Assembly: GCA_937868725.1 (NCBI GenBank)
Contig: CALMMQ010000063.1
Span: 1-64,000 of the forward strand
Direction of reading: 5' to 3'
From: an uncultured Pleomorphomonas sp.
GTDB taxonomy: Bacteria > Pseudomonadota > Alphaproteobacteria > Rhizobiales > Pleomorphomonadaceae
DNA: 64,000 nucleotides
Positions 26,794-35,254 of this stretch are shown one piece after another. The translations under genes were made by a program, and so were the position numbers. Within the stretch, counting starts at the first letter, position 1. Every line of letters begins with the position of its first letter. The notes under the pieces were generated by a model. It saw only the letters and a program-made list of their open reading frames with translations, did no database searches and was not told the origin of the DNA.

Positions 26794-28809
26794 ATGCTGA
26801 TCCGATCCATTCGACGCGGTATCCAGCGGTGCGGCCAGTCGAGACGATGGCTGCAGTGGATTCCCGAGCTCATCGCCGGCATCTATGCGCTGGCCAGCGT
26901 GGCCTGGATCGTGCTGAGCGACGAGGTGCTGATCAGCCTCGCCGGTGACTATCACACCTACCAGCATCTGCAGACCTACAAGGGCACGGTGTTCGTCGTC
27001 GGATCGGCGTTGCTGATCTACGGACTGCTGCGCGTGGCCATGCGCCAGCTCCACCGTAGCTACCAGACCGTCGAGGCGAGCGAGGCGCGCCTGCAACTGG
27101 CGCTGCAGAACGTCAACGGCGGCGTCTGGGAAATTGCCGTGGCGCCGTCGGGTGCTCTGTTGTCGTTCATCTCGCCAACCTTCCTCAACCAATTTGATCT
27201 GCCCGACAGTTATGAGGCAGCCGTCGCCGACTGGAAGGCCCGCATCCACACCGACGATCGCGAGCCGCTTCTGGCGGCGCTGTCGGCGGCGCTGTCGGCG
27301 GGGGCCGGTGGCGCGCCGTTTCACAGCCGCTATCGCTTCATGACCGGCGCCGGCGGCTACAGCTGGCTCGACGCTTGGGGCAGCGTCGTCTCGAAGCCGG
27401 GTGACCGCTCGGTGCGCATGGCCGGCGTCGTGCTCGATACCACCCGCCAGGTGCTCGTCGAACAGCAGCTCGAGCAGTTGCTGCGCTTCGACGCCCTGAC
27501 CGGGCTCAGCCGTTCTGACACGTTCGCCCAGAACCTTGAGAGCCGCCTCGCGCAGCTCGACAAGGGGCAGGGCGTCGGCGTCTTCCACATCCGTCTGGTG
27601 GCCGACCTGGGGACCGACGACAACGAGACGGAGGCCGCCATCCTGCGCGAGGTCGCCGATCGGCTGCGGCAGCTGGCGAGCCACGCCTGTCTGATGTCGC
27701 ACCTGTCGCACAACGATTTCGCTATCGCCACGCCCGCTCTGACCCAGCGGCGCGAGGCCCATGGCTGGCTCAACGCCATTCTCGACCGCCTGTCCGGTCC
27801 CGTCCGCATCGGCGAGATCGATCATCCCCTGGCTTTCGCCGTCGGTGCGTCGGTCAGCCCGCAGGACGGCACCACCAGCCAGACGCTGATGCGCAACGCC
27901 AATCACGCCGCCGTGGCGCTCGGCGTCGTCGCCGAAACGCAGGTGCAATGGTTCACCGACGGCATCGACGCCCAGTACCAGCGCCGGTCGCTGCTGGTGC
28001 GCGACCTGCGTCGCGCCGCTGACGAGGGCGAGATCATCTGCCACTTCCAGCCGCTGGTCGATTTCCGCCGCGGTGTGACTGCCGGCTTCGAAGCCTTGGC
28101 CCGCTGGCAGAAGCGCGACGGCACGCTGGTCATGCCTGGCGAGTTCATTCCGCTGGCCGAGCAGTTCGGCAGCATCCGCCGCATCGGCGAGGAAGTGCTG
28201 CGCCAATCGTGTCAGGCGGCCAGCGACTGGCTGCGCAAGATGGGCGACGCACCGCCGCCCTACGTTGCCGTCAACGTCTCGCCTGTGCAGCTGGCTTCCC
28301 CGCGCTTCCCGGCCCTGGTCGCCAGCATCCTCACCGAAACCGAGCTGCCGCCCAATCTTCTGGAGATCGAGGTCACCGAAGGCGTGCTGACCTCGGACTC
28401 CGACGCCGTCGCTAACCGCCTGCGCGAGCTGCGCCGGCTCGGCATTTCCATCGCCATCGACGACTTCGGCACCGGCTACTCGTCGTTGTCGCTGCTTGGC
28501 CGACTGCCGTTCACCCGTCTCAAGATCGATCGTGCCTTCGTCGCCGATTGTCTGGTCAATCGCGACAGCGCCGCCATCGTCGACATGATCATCGATCTCA
28601 GCCGCCGGCTGGAACTGTCGATCACCGCTGAAGGCGTCGAAACAGCCGACCAGGTGGCCTGGCTCGCCGACCGTGGTGTCGACGTCGTGCAGGGCTTCTA
28701 CTTCAGCCGGCCGGTGCCGCTGGCGCTCGCCGACCGGCTGACCCAGCGCGACTGGCACGCCTACCTCGCCGCTGAGGCGGTGGGCGAGTCCGGCTGGTCG
28801 ATCGGTTGA
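26794..28809 (+). CDS. EAL phosphodiesterase with PAS and degenerate GGDEF domain
   Basis: A 671-residue membrane protein acting on cyclic di-GMP. Two membrane segments (about 24-50 and 65-86) flank a short periplasmic loop; a PAS domain (about 95-225), a GGDEF-like domain (about 230-395) and an EAL domain (about 405-655) follow. The GGDEF motif is replaced by SHNDF (305-309), so cyclase activity is unlikely. The EAL domain keeps catalytic residues: EAL at 433-435, EVTEG, IDDFGTGYSSLS, LKID and AEGVET. It is thus expected to hydrolyse c-di-GMP, with PAS and the dead GGDEF as sensory parts. Monocistronic by context. Confidence 0.93.
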   Translation: MLIRSIRRGIQRCGQSRRWLQWIPELIAGIYALASVAWIVLSDEVLISLAGDYHTYQHLQTYKGTVFVVGSALLIYGLLRVAMRQLHRSYQTVEASEARLQLALQNVNGGVWEIAVAPSGALLSFISPTFLNQFDLPDSYEAAVADWKARIHTDDREPLLAALSAALSAGAGGAPFHSRYRFMTGAGGYSWLDAWGSVVSKPGDRSVRMAGVVLDTTRQVLVEQQLEQLLRFDALTGLSRSDTFAQNLESRLAQLDKGQGVGVFHIRLVADLGTDDNETEAAILREVADRLRQLASHACLMSHLSHNDFAIATPALTQRREAHGWLNAILDRLSGPVRIGEIDHPLAFAVGASVSPQDGTTSQTLMRNANHAAVALGVVAETQVQWFTDGIDAQYQRRSLLVRDLRRAADEGEIICHFQPLVDFRRGVTAGFEALARWQKRDGTLVMPGEFIPLAEQFGSIRRIGEEVLRQSCQAASDWLRKMGDAPPPYVAVNVSPVQLASPRFPALVASILTETELPPNLLEIEVTEGVLTSDSDAVANRLRELRRLGISIAIDDFGTGYSSLSLLGRLPFTRLKIDRAFVADCLVNRDSAAIVDMIIDLSRRLELSITAEGVETADQVAWLADRGVDVVQGFYFSRPVPLALADRLTQRDWHAYLAAEAVGESGWSIG

Positions 28810-28814
28810 CTGGA

Positions 28815-28925
28815 GCAAGTTTCTAAAAAGAATGATGAAAATAGTATACTTTGCTATATTATAGCAAAATAGTAGCATGAAATTGCTAAATAGATGCATA
28901 AATTAGAAAACTAAGAAAACAAATG
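28815..28925. promoter_or_regulatory. AT-rich island with palindromes upstream of cysteine desulfidase gene
   Basis: About 110 bp of strongly AT-rich DNA in an otherwise GC-rich window. TTTGCTATA (28850-28858) and TATAGCAAA (28860-28868) form a perfect 9+1+9 palindrome, and a second pair TAGCA/TGCTA follows within 28873-28888. Such repeated half-sites look like operators of a helix-turn-helix regulator controlling the gene that starts at 29068. GTATACT at 28844-28850 could be a -10. The region may have arrived with the downstream gene. Confidence 0.5.
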
Positions 28926-29067
28926 CCCGACCGTCTGCGCCAGAATGCCTGACGAGACGGCCGGTGAAATCGCATCCTGCTCCCGGTCGACAGCTCGCAA
29001 CCGCATGTCCGGCCCGTCCATCATCGCCGTTCGACGTGTTCGCGAGCCAGCGAAGGAACGAGGCACG

Positions 29068-30381
29068 ATGTTGGACAATGACTGGACCGCCTATGTCGAT
29101 CTTCTGCGCCGCAAGGTGGTTCCGGCGCTCGGCTGTACCGAACCGATCGCCGTGGCCCTGGCCGCGGCCCGCTGCCGAGCGTTGACCGGCGAAATGCCCG
29201 AGCGCCTGCAAGTCTGGGTCAGCGGCAATCTCTACAAGAACGGCATGGGCGTCGGCGTACCCGGTACCGGGCAGGTCGGCCTGCCGATTGCCGCCGCCAT
29301 CGGCGCGGTTGCCGGCGACGCCACGGCCGGTCTCGAAGTGCTGAAGGCTGTGCACCCGGCCGACGTCGAGGCGGCAACGGCGCTGCTGCCGTTTACCACC
29401 GTCGCCATCCGCGACGTCGACGATCCGCTCTACGCCGAGGTGCTGGCCGAAGGGGCCGGCCACACGGCGCGCGTCGTCATCTGTGGTGGCCACACCAACG
29501 TCGTCCGCGCCGAAGTCAATGGTGTCGTGGTCTTCGAAGCCGCCGCCGGCGGCAGCTCCGCCGCCGCCCCGACATTGCCGGAAATGACGCTGCGGCGCCT
29601 GTTTGCCTTTGCCTCCGAAGTGCCGTTCGAAGCCATCGCCTTCATGGGCGAGGCGGCTCGGCTCAACATCGCCCTGTCCGACGAAGGGCTGGCTGGCAGC
29701 TACGGCCTCAAGATCGGCGCCACGCTGACCCGCCAGATCAAGCGCGGGCTGCTGGCCGATGACCTGATGTCGCTGGCCATGCGCCTGTCATCGGCGGCGT
29801 CCGACGCCCGTATGGACGGGGCCATGCTGCCGGCCATGTCCAACTCCGGCAGTGGCAATCAGGGCATTTCGGCCACAATGCCAGTGGTGGCCGCGGCCCG
29901 GCTGCTCGCGGTCGACGACGAGCGTCTGGTGCGGGCCGTCGCCTTCAGTCACCTCGTGGCCATCTACATCAAGACGCAGCAGAACGCCCTTTCGGCGCTC
30001 TGCGCCGCCTCGACCGCCGCCATGGGCGCGGGGGCGGCCATCACCTGGCTGCTGGGTGGCGACTTTGTCGCCATCGAGAACTGCATCCACAATATGGTGG
30101 GCGACGTCTCCGGCATCATCTGCGACGGCGCCAAGACCTCGTGCTCGATGAAGGTGTCGACGTCGGCCGCCGCCGCCGTCAAGGCGGCCATGCTCGCCGC
30201 CGATCATGTCCGTGTCTCGGCCAGCGAAGGCATCGTCGCGGAAACGGCCGATCAGACCATTGCCAACCTCGGCCTGCTGTCGCGCCAGGGCATGCTGGAG
30301 ACCGATCGTCAGATCATCCGCATCATGCTCGACAAGGAGGACGCCCGCCACGCCGCCGAACGCGACGCGGCGGCCGGCTGA
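29068..30381 (+). CDS. cyuA: L-cysteine desulfidase family protein (CyuA/YhaM, UPF0597)
   Basis: A 437-residue cytosolic iron-sulfur enzyme that breaks cysteine to pyruvate, ammonia and sulfide. The family hallmarks are ALGCTEPIA near the N-terminus (Cys23), SNSGSGNQGI, and ENCIHNMVGD...ICDGAKTSCSMK, giving candidate cluster cysteines 23, 339, 352 and 359. ATG 29068 has GAGG 5-8 nt upstream; upstream in-frame starts have none. The transporter and regulator that accompany it in enterobacteria are absent, but the AT-rich operator region upstream suggests tight control. It ends 5 bp from the convergent DUF2778 gene. Confidence 0.9.
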   Translation: MLDNDWTAYVDLLRRKVVPALGCTEPIAVALAAARCRALTGEMPERLQVWVSGNLYKNGMGVGVPGTGQVGLPIAAAIGAVAGDATAGLEVLKAVHPADVEAATALLPFTTVAIRDVDDPLYAEVLAEGAGHTARVVICGGHTNVVRAEVNGVVVFEAAAGGSSAAAPTLPEMTLRRLFAFASEVPFEAIAFMGEAARLNIALSDEGLAGSYGLKIGATLTRQIKRGLLADDLMSLAMRLSSAASDARMDGAMLPAMSNSGSGNQGISATMPVVAAARLLAVDDERLVRAVAFSHLVAIYIKTQQNALSALCAASTAAMGAGAAITWLLGGDFVAIENCIHNMVGDVSGIICDGAKTSCSMKVSTSAAAAVKAAMLAADHVRVSASEGIVAETADQTIANLGLLSRQGMLETDRQIIRIMLDKEDARHAAERDAAAG

Positions 30382-30386
30382 CGGCA

Positions 30387-31607
30387 TCAGAAGATGCCGG
30401 CAACCCGGGTTCTGAGGCTCGGCACCACCACCATCTGGCGGATCTCGCCGCGCTTGAAGGCGGCGAGGAAGCGCTTGTAGTCCTTGAAGACGACGCAGCC
30501 GTTGGAGTCGCCGGGCATGCGCAGCATGTAGGTGTGAGCGAGGATGCCGGTGCGTCCCATCGGCGCCACGCCGCCCACCGGATTGAGGCGAATGGCCTCG
30601 ACGCCGTGGAACAGGCTCTCGCGCATGGTGAGGTTGTAGGTGGCCGGCGGCGTCGGGCCGCGCATCTTGACGTGGATGAAGCGGATGTTGTCGCGCATGG
30701 GACCGATGCCGGAATGGGCCTCGAGCCGCTCGCCGCTCGGCAGGTAGACGACGCCGGCGCCGAGATCGTAGATGGCCACGCCCGGCCGCAGGCTCGGCTG
30801 CACCACCGGCGGCGCCTCCTGGCGCACGACTGGCGGGGCGATGGACGCCATGCGTACTTCCGGCTCGGCCGATTTGGCTGGACGGGCTGGTGCGGCGACG
30901 TCGATCGTCCGACTGGCCACCGGCTTGTCCAGCAAGGCCGTCGCCGGCTTGTCGGCGACCGGCTTTTCCACCACCGGCGGCGGCAGCAGGTTGCGCGGCC
31001 GCTTGGTCGGCGTCGGCACGGCTTCGGCGACGCGCTCGACGGCGCTCGGCTGCCGCACCTCGGACGAGGCTTGCGGGTCATGGGCGAGGGCAAAGCGCAG
31101 GTTGCGGCCGAGCAGGGCGAAATCGACATTGCCGCCGGCGGTGCGCGGCAGGTCGGCGGCCTCGGCGACGATGCGGGCCGACAAGGGCGCCAGTGCCACG
31201 CGGGTCTTGTCCTGCAGGAACTCGAAGGCGTCGCGCATTTCGCCGGCCAGCGCCGCCGCCGTCGTCACCTTGAAGTAGGACGAACGCACGGCCTCGGCGG
31301 TCAGCGCCGCGTTGTCGACCGCCGGTTCGGCGAAGGCGACGCGCTCGAACTTGGTCGGCTTCTTGGGCAGCGGCAGCGTGTTGGGCAGCGGCCGGGGGGT
31401 CAGGCCGGCGTCGTAGGCGGACGCATGCAGGGCGGAGGCCATGTCTCCCATGGTGCCGACGGTCGTCAGGGTCGCCGACATCCAGGACACGGCGGCGATG
31501 CTCGCCGCCCCCATGAACAGCAGGTAGGACCAGTTGACGGGCCTCAAGGGGAGGCGCAACGCCGTCGGTGCGTACTCGCGACCATAAAACGCAGCCGTGG
31601 AAGTCAT
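30387..31607 (-). CDS. DUF2778 (Tlde1-like) domain protein with N-terminal membrane anchor
   Basis: 406 residues: a membrane segment near 25-50, a long low-complexity Pro/Ala/Lys region (about 175-290) likely spanning the periplasm, and a C-terminal DUF2778 domain with HTYMLRMPGDSNGCVVF holding His358 and Cys371 in the H...SxGC order of L,D-transpeptidases. The same domain is found in the Tlde1 family of type VI secreted effectors, but here the anchored layout and absence of secretion genes point to an endogenous cell-wall enzyme. It is transcribed alone, facing cyuA. Confidence 0.82.
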   Translation of the reverse strand: MTSTAAFYGREYAPTALRLPLRPVNWSYLLFMGAASIAAVSWMSATLTTVGTMGDMASALHASAYDAGLTPRPLPNTLPLPKKPTKFERVAFAEPAVDNAALTAEAVRSSYFKVTTAAALAGEMRDAFEFLQDKTRVALAPLSARIVAEAADLPRTAGGNVDFALLGRNLRFALAHDPQASSEVRQPSAVERVAEAVPTPTKRPRNLLPPPVVEKPVADKPATALLDKPVASRTIDVAAPARPAKSAEPEVRMASIAPPVVRQEAPPVVQPSLRPGVAIYDLGAGVVYLPSGERLEAHSGIGPMRDNIRFIHVKMRGPTPPATYNLTMRESLFHGVEAIRLNPVGGVAPMGRTGILAHTYMLRMPGDSNGCVVFKDYKRFLAAFKRGEIRQMVVVPSLRTRVAGIF

Positions 31608-31832
31608 CTACTCGTCACTCGAACAGGCACTCGGAGGGGCGCGAACCTAGCGGTCGTTCGCGGCACCCCGATGTCCGAGGCGTGGCGGACGGTCGCTTGT
31701 CGCTCCCGATTAAGCAACGATGACAAACTATGGTAATCAAAACCTTTACAGCCGCTGGTGTGCTTTGGCGGCAACAGGAATTTGGCCGGGAAATGGCTGA
31801 TTTACGGCCAGCAGAAAATGTTGAACCGGGGC
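31608..31832. other. Intergenic region between DUF2778 and EamA genes
   Basis: 225 bp without a gene, upstream of the DUF2778 gene and downstream of the EamA gene, both leftward. An AT-richer patch at 31705-31760 probably holds the DUF2778 promoter. Nothing further recognised. Confidence 0.4.
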
Positions 31833-32771
31833 TCAGAGCCGCGCCGGCTCATCCGTCGCGGCCGCGGTCGCGGTTTCCTCCGGCGACCGCTTGCGGTCGA
31901 ACCCGGACAGCAGCACGCCGACGATGATCAGCATGGCGCCGACCAGGGAAGCCGCTGGCAGGCGATCGCCGGCCAGCTTGCCGACAATGCCGCCCCACAC
32001 CGGTTCTCCGGCGTAGATCAGCGTCGCCCGGGTTGGCGACACCGATTTCTGCGCCCAGTTCATGATCAGCTGGATCAGCGCCGAGGCAACGCCAAGGCCG
32101 ACGGCGGCGCTCACCCAGCCCCAGGAGAAGTGCGGCAGGCCCTCGCCGGCGATCGGCGCCATGACAAAGGCAAGCAAGCTGGCGGTGAGGAGCTGCGCCA
32201 CGGTCGACCGGCGGGCATCGACCATCGGCGCGAAATGGCCGATCAGCAGGATCTCGCTGGCGATGGCCAGCGTGCTGACCACCGTGACCAGTTCGCCGAA
32301 CGACAGGCTCATCTCGCCGGCTCCCGGACCTGCCAGCAACAGCATGCCGCCAAAGGCGGCCGAGACGCCCAGCCAGCTCATCAGTCCCGGCGGTCGCCGC
32401 AGTATCGCCCACTGCAGCAGCGGTACGATCGGCACGTAGAGGGCGGTGATGAACGCCGACTGGCTGGAGGAGATGGTCCTGAGCCCCACCGTCTGCAGTC
32501 CGTAGCCGCCGGCAATCGACAGGCCGATGCAGAAGCCGGCCAGCAGGTCACGTCGGCTGATCGAGCGGATGTGGCGGCCGAACATGATCAGCGAGGCGCA
32601 ACCGGCCGTCAGAAACCGCACGCCGACAAAGGTCATCGGCCCGACCTCGCGCATGGCCAGGTGGACGATCAGGAAGGTGGCGCCCCACAGGCAGGTGACG
32701 CCGATGAGAGCCAGTTCCTGGATCGACAGCGACAGGGGCGAAGGCTTGCGTGACGACGAATGGTGCAACAT
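31833..32771 (-). CDS. EamA/DMT family transporter
   Basis: A 312-residue inner-membrane protein with about ten hydrophobic helices forming two EamA repeats (about 18-145 and 158-290). Motifs such as LWGATFLIVHLAM, FVGVRFL and YAGEPVWGGIVG fit the drug/metabolite exporter superfamily; the substrate is unknown, amino acids or related small molecules being common. It is divergent from the XRE-cupin regulator with only 26 bp between starts, which suggests that regulator controls it. C-terminal tail is polar and Ala/Glu-rich. Confidence 0.9.
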   Translation of the reverse strand: MLHHSSSRKPSPLSLSIQELALIGVTCLWGATFLIVHLAMREVGPMTFVGVRFLTAGCASLIMFGRHIRSISRRDLLAGFCIGLSIAGGYGLQTVGLRTISSSQSAFITALYVPIVPLLQWAILRRPPGLMSWLGVSAAFGGMLLLAGPGAGEMSLSFGELVTVVSTLAIASEILLIGHFAPMVDARRSTVAQLLTASLLAFVMAPIAGEGLPHFSWGWVSAAVGLGVASALIQLIMNWAQKSVSPTRATLIYAGEPVWGGIVGKLAGDRLPAASLVGAMLIIVGVLLSGFDRKRSPEETATAAATDEPARL

Positions 32772-32778
32772 AATGCAC
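32763..32778. promoter_or_regulatory. Candidate operator between EamA and XRE-cupin genes
   Basis: GTGCA (32763-32767) and TGCAC (32774-32778) form an inverted repeat with a 6-bp spacer, covering the EamA start codon and lying 20 bp before the regulator's start. It is well placed for binding by the dimeric XRE-cupin protein. Confidence 0.4.
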
Positions 32779-32797
32779 AGGTCCTAGGGGCAGGGAA

Positions 32798-33355
32798 GTG
32801 TCACGTCAACCCGATAACGACAACGTGCTGGCTCACGTCGCCAGCAACTTGAAGCGCCTGCGCCAGGCGCGGGTCATGAGCCAGGTAGCGCTGGCCGTCG
32901 CCTCCGGCATCAGCCGCCGCATGATCGTGGCGCTCGAAGGCGGGGGCGCCAACATCAGCCTGTCCAGCCTCGACCGTCTCGCCGCAGCGCTCGGCGTCAC
33001 CTTCGTCGATCTCGTCGCCGATCCGGGCCGGTCGAGCCAGCGCATCGAGGCGCTCGCCTGGCGCGGCAACGGTCCGGCCAGCGCCGCCGTGCTGCTCGGT
33101 ACCGTGCCGGCCCGCAGCGAAGCCCAGATCTGGGTGTGGTCGCTCGATGTTGGCGAGCGCTATCAGGCCGAACCCGACCCGGACGGCTGGCACGAGATGA
33201 TCTACGTCATCGAGGGTGATCTGCTGGTGGAGTTGCCGGGCGAGACCCGCCGTGTCGCGGCCGGCGATTTCATCGTCTATTCAAGCGCCCAGCCGTATGC
33301 CTACGCCAACGCCGCTTCCGGCGTGACGCGCTTCATTCGCAACGTCGTCAGTTGA
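32798..33355 (+). CDS. XRE-family transcriptional regulator with cupin domain
   Basis: A 185-residue DNA-binding protein: an N-terminal helix-turn-helix (about 10-65, QVALAVASGISRRMIVALEGG) and a C-terminal cupin (about 105-182, DGWHEMIYVIEGDLLVELPGE and AGDFIVYSSAQPYAYAN) that would sense a small ligand. Such regulators commonly sit beside the transporter they control, here the divergent EamA gene. The start is GTG 32798, with GGGGCAGGG upstream; the intergenic space is too short for separate promoters, so the two promoters overlap the coding starts. Confidence 0.9.
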   Translation: MSRQPDNDNVLAHVASNLKRLRQARVMSQVALAVASGISRRMIVALEGGGANISLSSLDRLAAALGVTFVDLVADPGRSSQRIEALAWRGNGPASAAVLLGTVPARSEAQIWVWSLDVGERYQAEPDPDGWHEMIYVIEGDLLVELPGETRRVAAGDFIVYSSAQPYAYANAASGVTRFIRNVVS

Positions 33356-33362
33356 ACGGCGA

Positions 33363-34211
33363 TCAGTCGCCGCGTCGCTGCCGCCAGGCGTTGGCGATGT
33401 CGACAAAGCCCTTGACGGCGATCGTCTCGGCTCGCGCCGTCGGTTCGACACCGGCGGCGGCGCACAGGGCGAGCGGATCGTCGCCCAGCGCCTTGAGGCT
33501 CTGGCGCAGCATCTTGCGGCGCTGGCCGAAGGCGGCGGCCGTCACGGCCTCAAGATCGGCCTGAACGCAGGCGAGCGGCTGCGGTCGCGGCGCGAAGTGC
33601 ACCACCGTCGACGTCACCTTGGGTGGTGGCACGAAGGCTTTGGGTGAAATGTCGAACATCGACGTGGCGTAGGTGCGCCAGCCGCACAGTACGCCCAGCC
33701 GGCCATAGGCGTCGTCGCCGGCGGCGGCGGTGATGCGGTCGGCCACTTCCTTCTGGAACATCAGCACCATCGCCGACCAGCGCGGCGGCCAGACCGATGG
33801 GCTGAGCCAGCCGGTGAGCAGCGGCGTGGCGATGTTGTACGGCAGGTTGGCGATGATGACGGGCGGAGCGTCGCCAAGTCCGGCGGTGTCCACCTCAAGC
33901 GCGTCGCCTTCGATGATCTCCAGCCGGCCGGGGTAATGGTCGGCAATCTCCGTCAGCGCCGCGATGGCCCGCCGGTCACGCTCGACGGCGTAGACCTTGG
34001 CCGCGCCAGCGGCGAGGATGGCCCGCGTCAGGCCGCCGGGACCGGGGCCGACTTCGACCACGGTCTTGCCGGCAAGCTCGCCGGCCGTGCGGGCGATGCG
34101 CGAGGTCAGGTTGAGGTCGAGCAGGAAGTTCTGACCGAGGCTCTTGAGGGCCTGCAAGCCGTGGCGCTCGATGACCTCGCGAAGCGGCGGCAGATCGTCG
34201 ATCTGGCTCAT
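33363..34211 (-). CDS. rsmA: 16S rRNA (adenine1518-N6/adenine1519-N6)-dimethyltransferase
   Basis: A 282-residue KsgA-type rRNA methyltransferase acting late in 30S assembly. SAM motif [14 protein letters not shown], acidic DALEV, and catalytic NLPYN are present, with the C-terminal [11 protein letters not shown]. It overlaps pdxA by 4 nt (ATGA), as in many proteobacteria, and is the last gene of the leftward lptFGD-surA-pdxA-rsmA unit. It ends 7 bp from the convergent XRE-cupin gene. Confidence 0.97.
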   Translation of the reverse strand: MSQIDDLPPLREVIERHGLQALKSLGQNFLLDLNLTSRIARTAGELAGKTVVEVGPGPGGLTRAILAAGAAKVYAVERDRRAIAALTEIADHYPGRLEIIEGDALEVDTAGLGDAPPVIIANLPYNIATPLLTGWLSPSVWPPRWSAMVLMFQKEVADRITAAAGDDAYGRLGVLCGWRTYATSMFDISPKAFVPPPKVTSTVVHFAPRPQPLACVQADLEAVTAAAFGQRRKMLRQSLKALGDDPLALCAAAGVEPTARAETIAVKGFVDIANAWRQRRGD

Positions 34212-35254
34212 GGGGCACCGGCCTTGCCGCTGGCCATGCGGCCGGCCAGCCGCAGCGCCGCGATCATGCTGTCGGCGTTGGCGATGCCGCGCCTGGCGAT
34301 GTCGAGAGCGGTGCCATGATCGGGCGAAGTGCGGATGAAGGGCAGCCCGAGCGTGACGTTGACCGTCTCGTCAAAGGCGATCGTCTTGACCGGGATCAGC
34401 GCCTGATCGTGGTACATGGCCAGAACGACGTCGTAATTCTTGCGGGCACGGGCGTGAAACAGCGTGTCCGACGGCAACGGGCCGAAGGCGCCGATGCCGA
34501 GCGCCTTGAGCGCGGCCACCGCTGGCGCGACGATGGTCTCGTCCTCGCGCCCCATGGTGCCAGCCTCGCCGGCGTGCGGGTTGAGGCCGGCCACGGCGAT
34601 ACGCGGCGCAGCGAGGCCGAAGCGTTGACGCAGCTCGGCGTCGAGAATGCGGCCGATGGCGACGATCTCAGCGGTCGAGATCGATCGCACCACCTCGGCC
34701 AGCGGAATGTGCACAGTGACCGGCACCGTCGACAGGTCCGGCCCGGCCAGCATCATCACCGGCCGGCATGGCTCGCCCGGCCACAGCAATTCCGCCAGCG
34801 CGCCGAGATACTCGGTATGGCCGGGAAACTTGAAGCCGGCGGCATAAAGGTTGGACTTCTGGATCGGCGCCGTGACCAGGCCCGATGCCTGACCGGCGCG
34901 GACGTGCCCGACGGCCGTCTCGATGGCGGCGATGGTGGCCGGCGCCGTCGCCGGATCGAGTTCGCCCGGCCGATCATCGATCGTCGCATCGAGGGCAACG
35001 ACGGGCAGAGTGGCCCCGAAGGCGGCGGCGGCGTCCTCGACCGCAACGACGGCCACCGGTACCTCCAGTCCCAACCGGCTGAGGCGCGAGCGCACGAAAC
35101 GCGGATCGGCCAAGAGGTAGAACGGCGGTACGCCCGGTGTCTCGCGCGCCATCCACGCCTTGGCGGCGATCTCGGTGCCGATGCCCGCCGGCTCGCCGAT
35201 GGAGAGGGCGAGCGGCTTGAGCGCATGCACGGAGGAGAAGGAACGCTTGGGCAT
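34208..35254 (-). CDS. pdxA: 4-hydroxythreonine-4-phosphate dehydrogenase
   Basis: A 348-residue NAD-dependent, metal-dependent enzyme of the DXP-dependent vitamin B6 route. The opening [15 protein letters not shown], substrate motif FPGHTEYLG, and metal ligands in NPHAGE and MYHDQALIP are present, ending with [12 protein letters not shown]. It overlaps rsmA by 4 nt and the SurA-like gene by 1 nt, so translation is coupled. Supplies PLP, used for example by GlyA. Confidence 0.97.
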   Translation of the reverse strand: MPKRSFSSVHALKPLALSIGEPAGIGTEIAAKAWMARETPGVPPFYLLADPRFVRSRLSRLGLEVPVAVVAVEDAAAAFGATLPVVALDATIDDRPGELDPATAPATIAAIETAVGHVRAGQASGLVTAPIQKSNLYAAGFKFPGHTEYLGALAELLWPGEPCRPVMMLAGPDLSTVPVTVHIPLAEVVRSISTAEIVAIGRILDAELRQRFGLAAPRIAVAGLNPHAGEAGTMGREDETIVAPAVAALKALGIGAFGPLPSDTLFHARARKNYDVVLAMYHDQALIPVKTIAFDETVNVTLGLPFIRTSPDHGTALDIARRGIANADSMIAALRLAGRMASGKAGAP

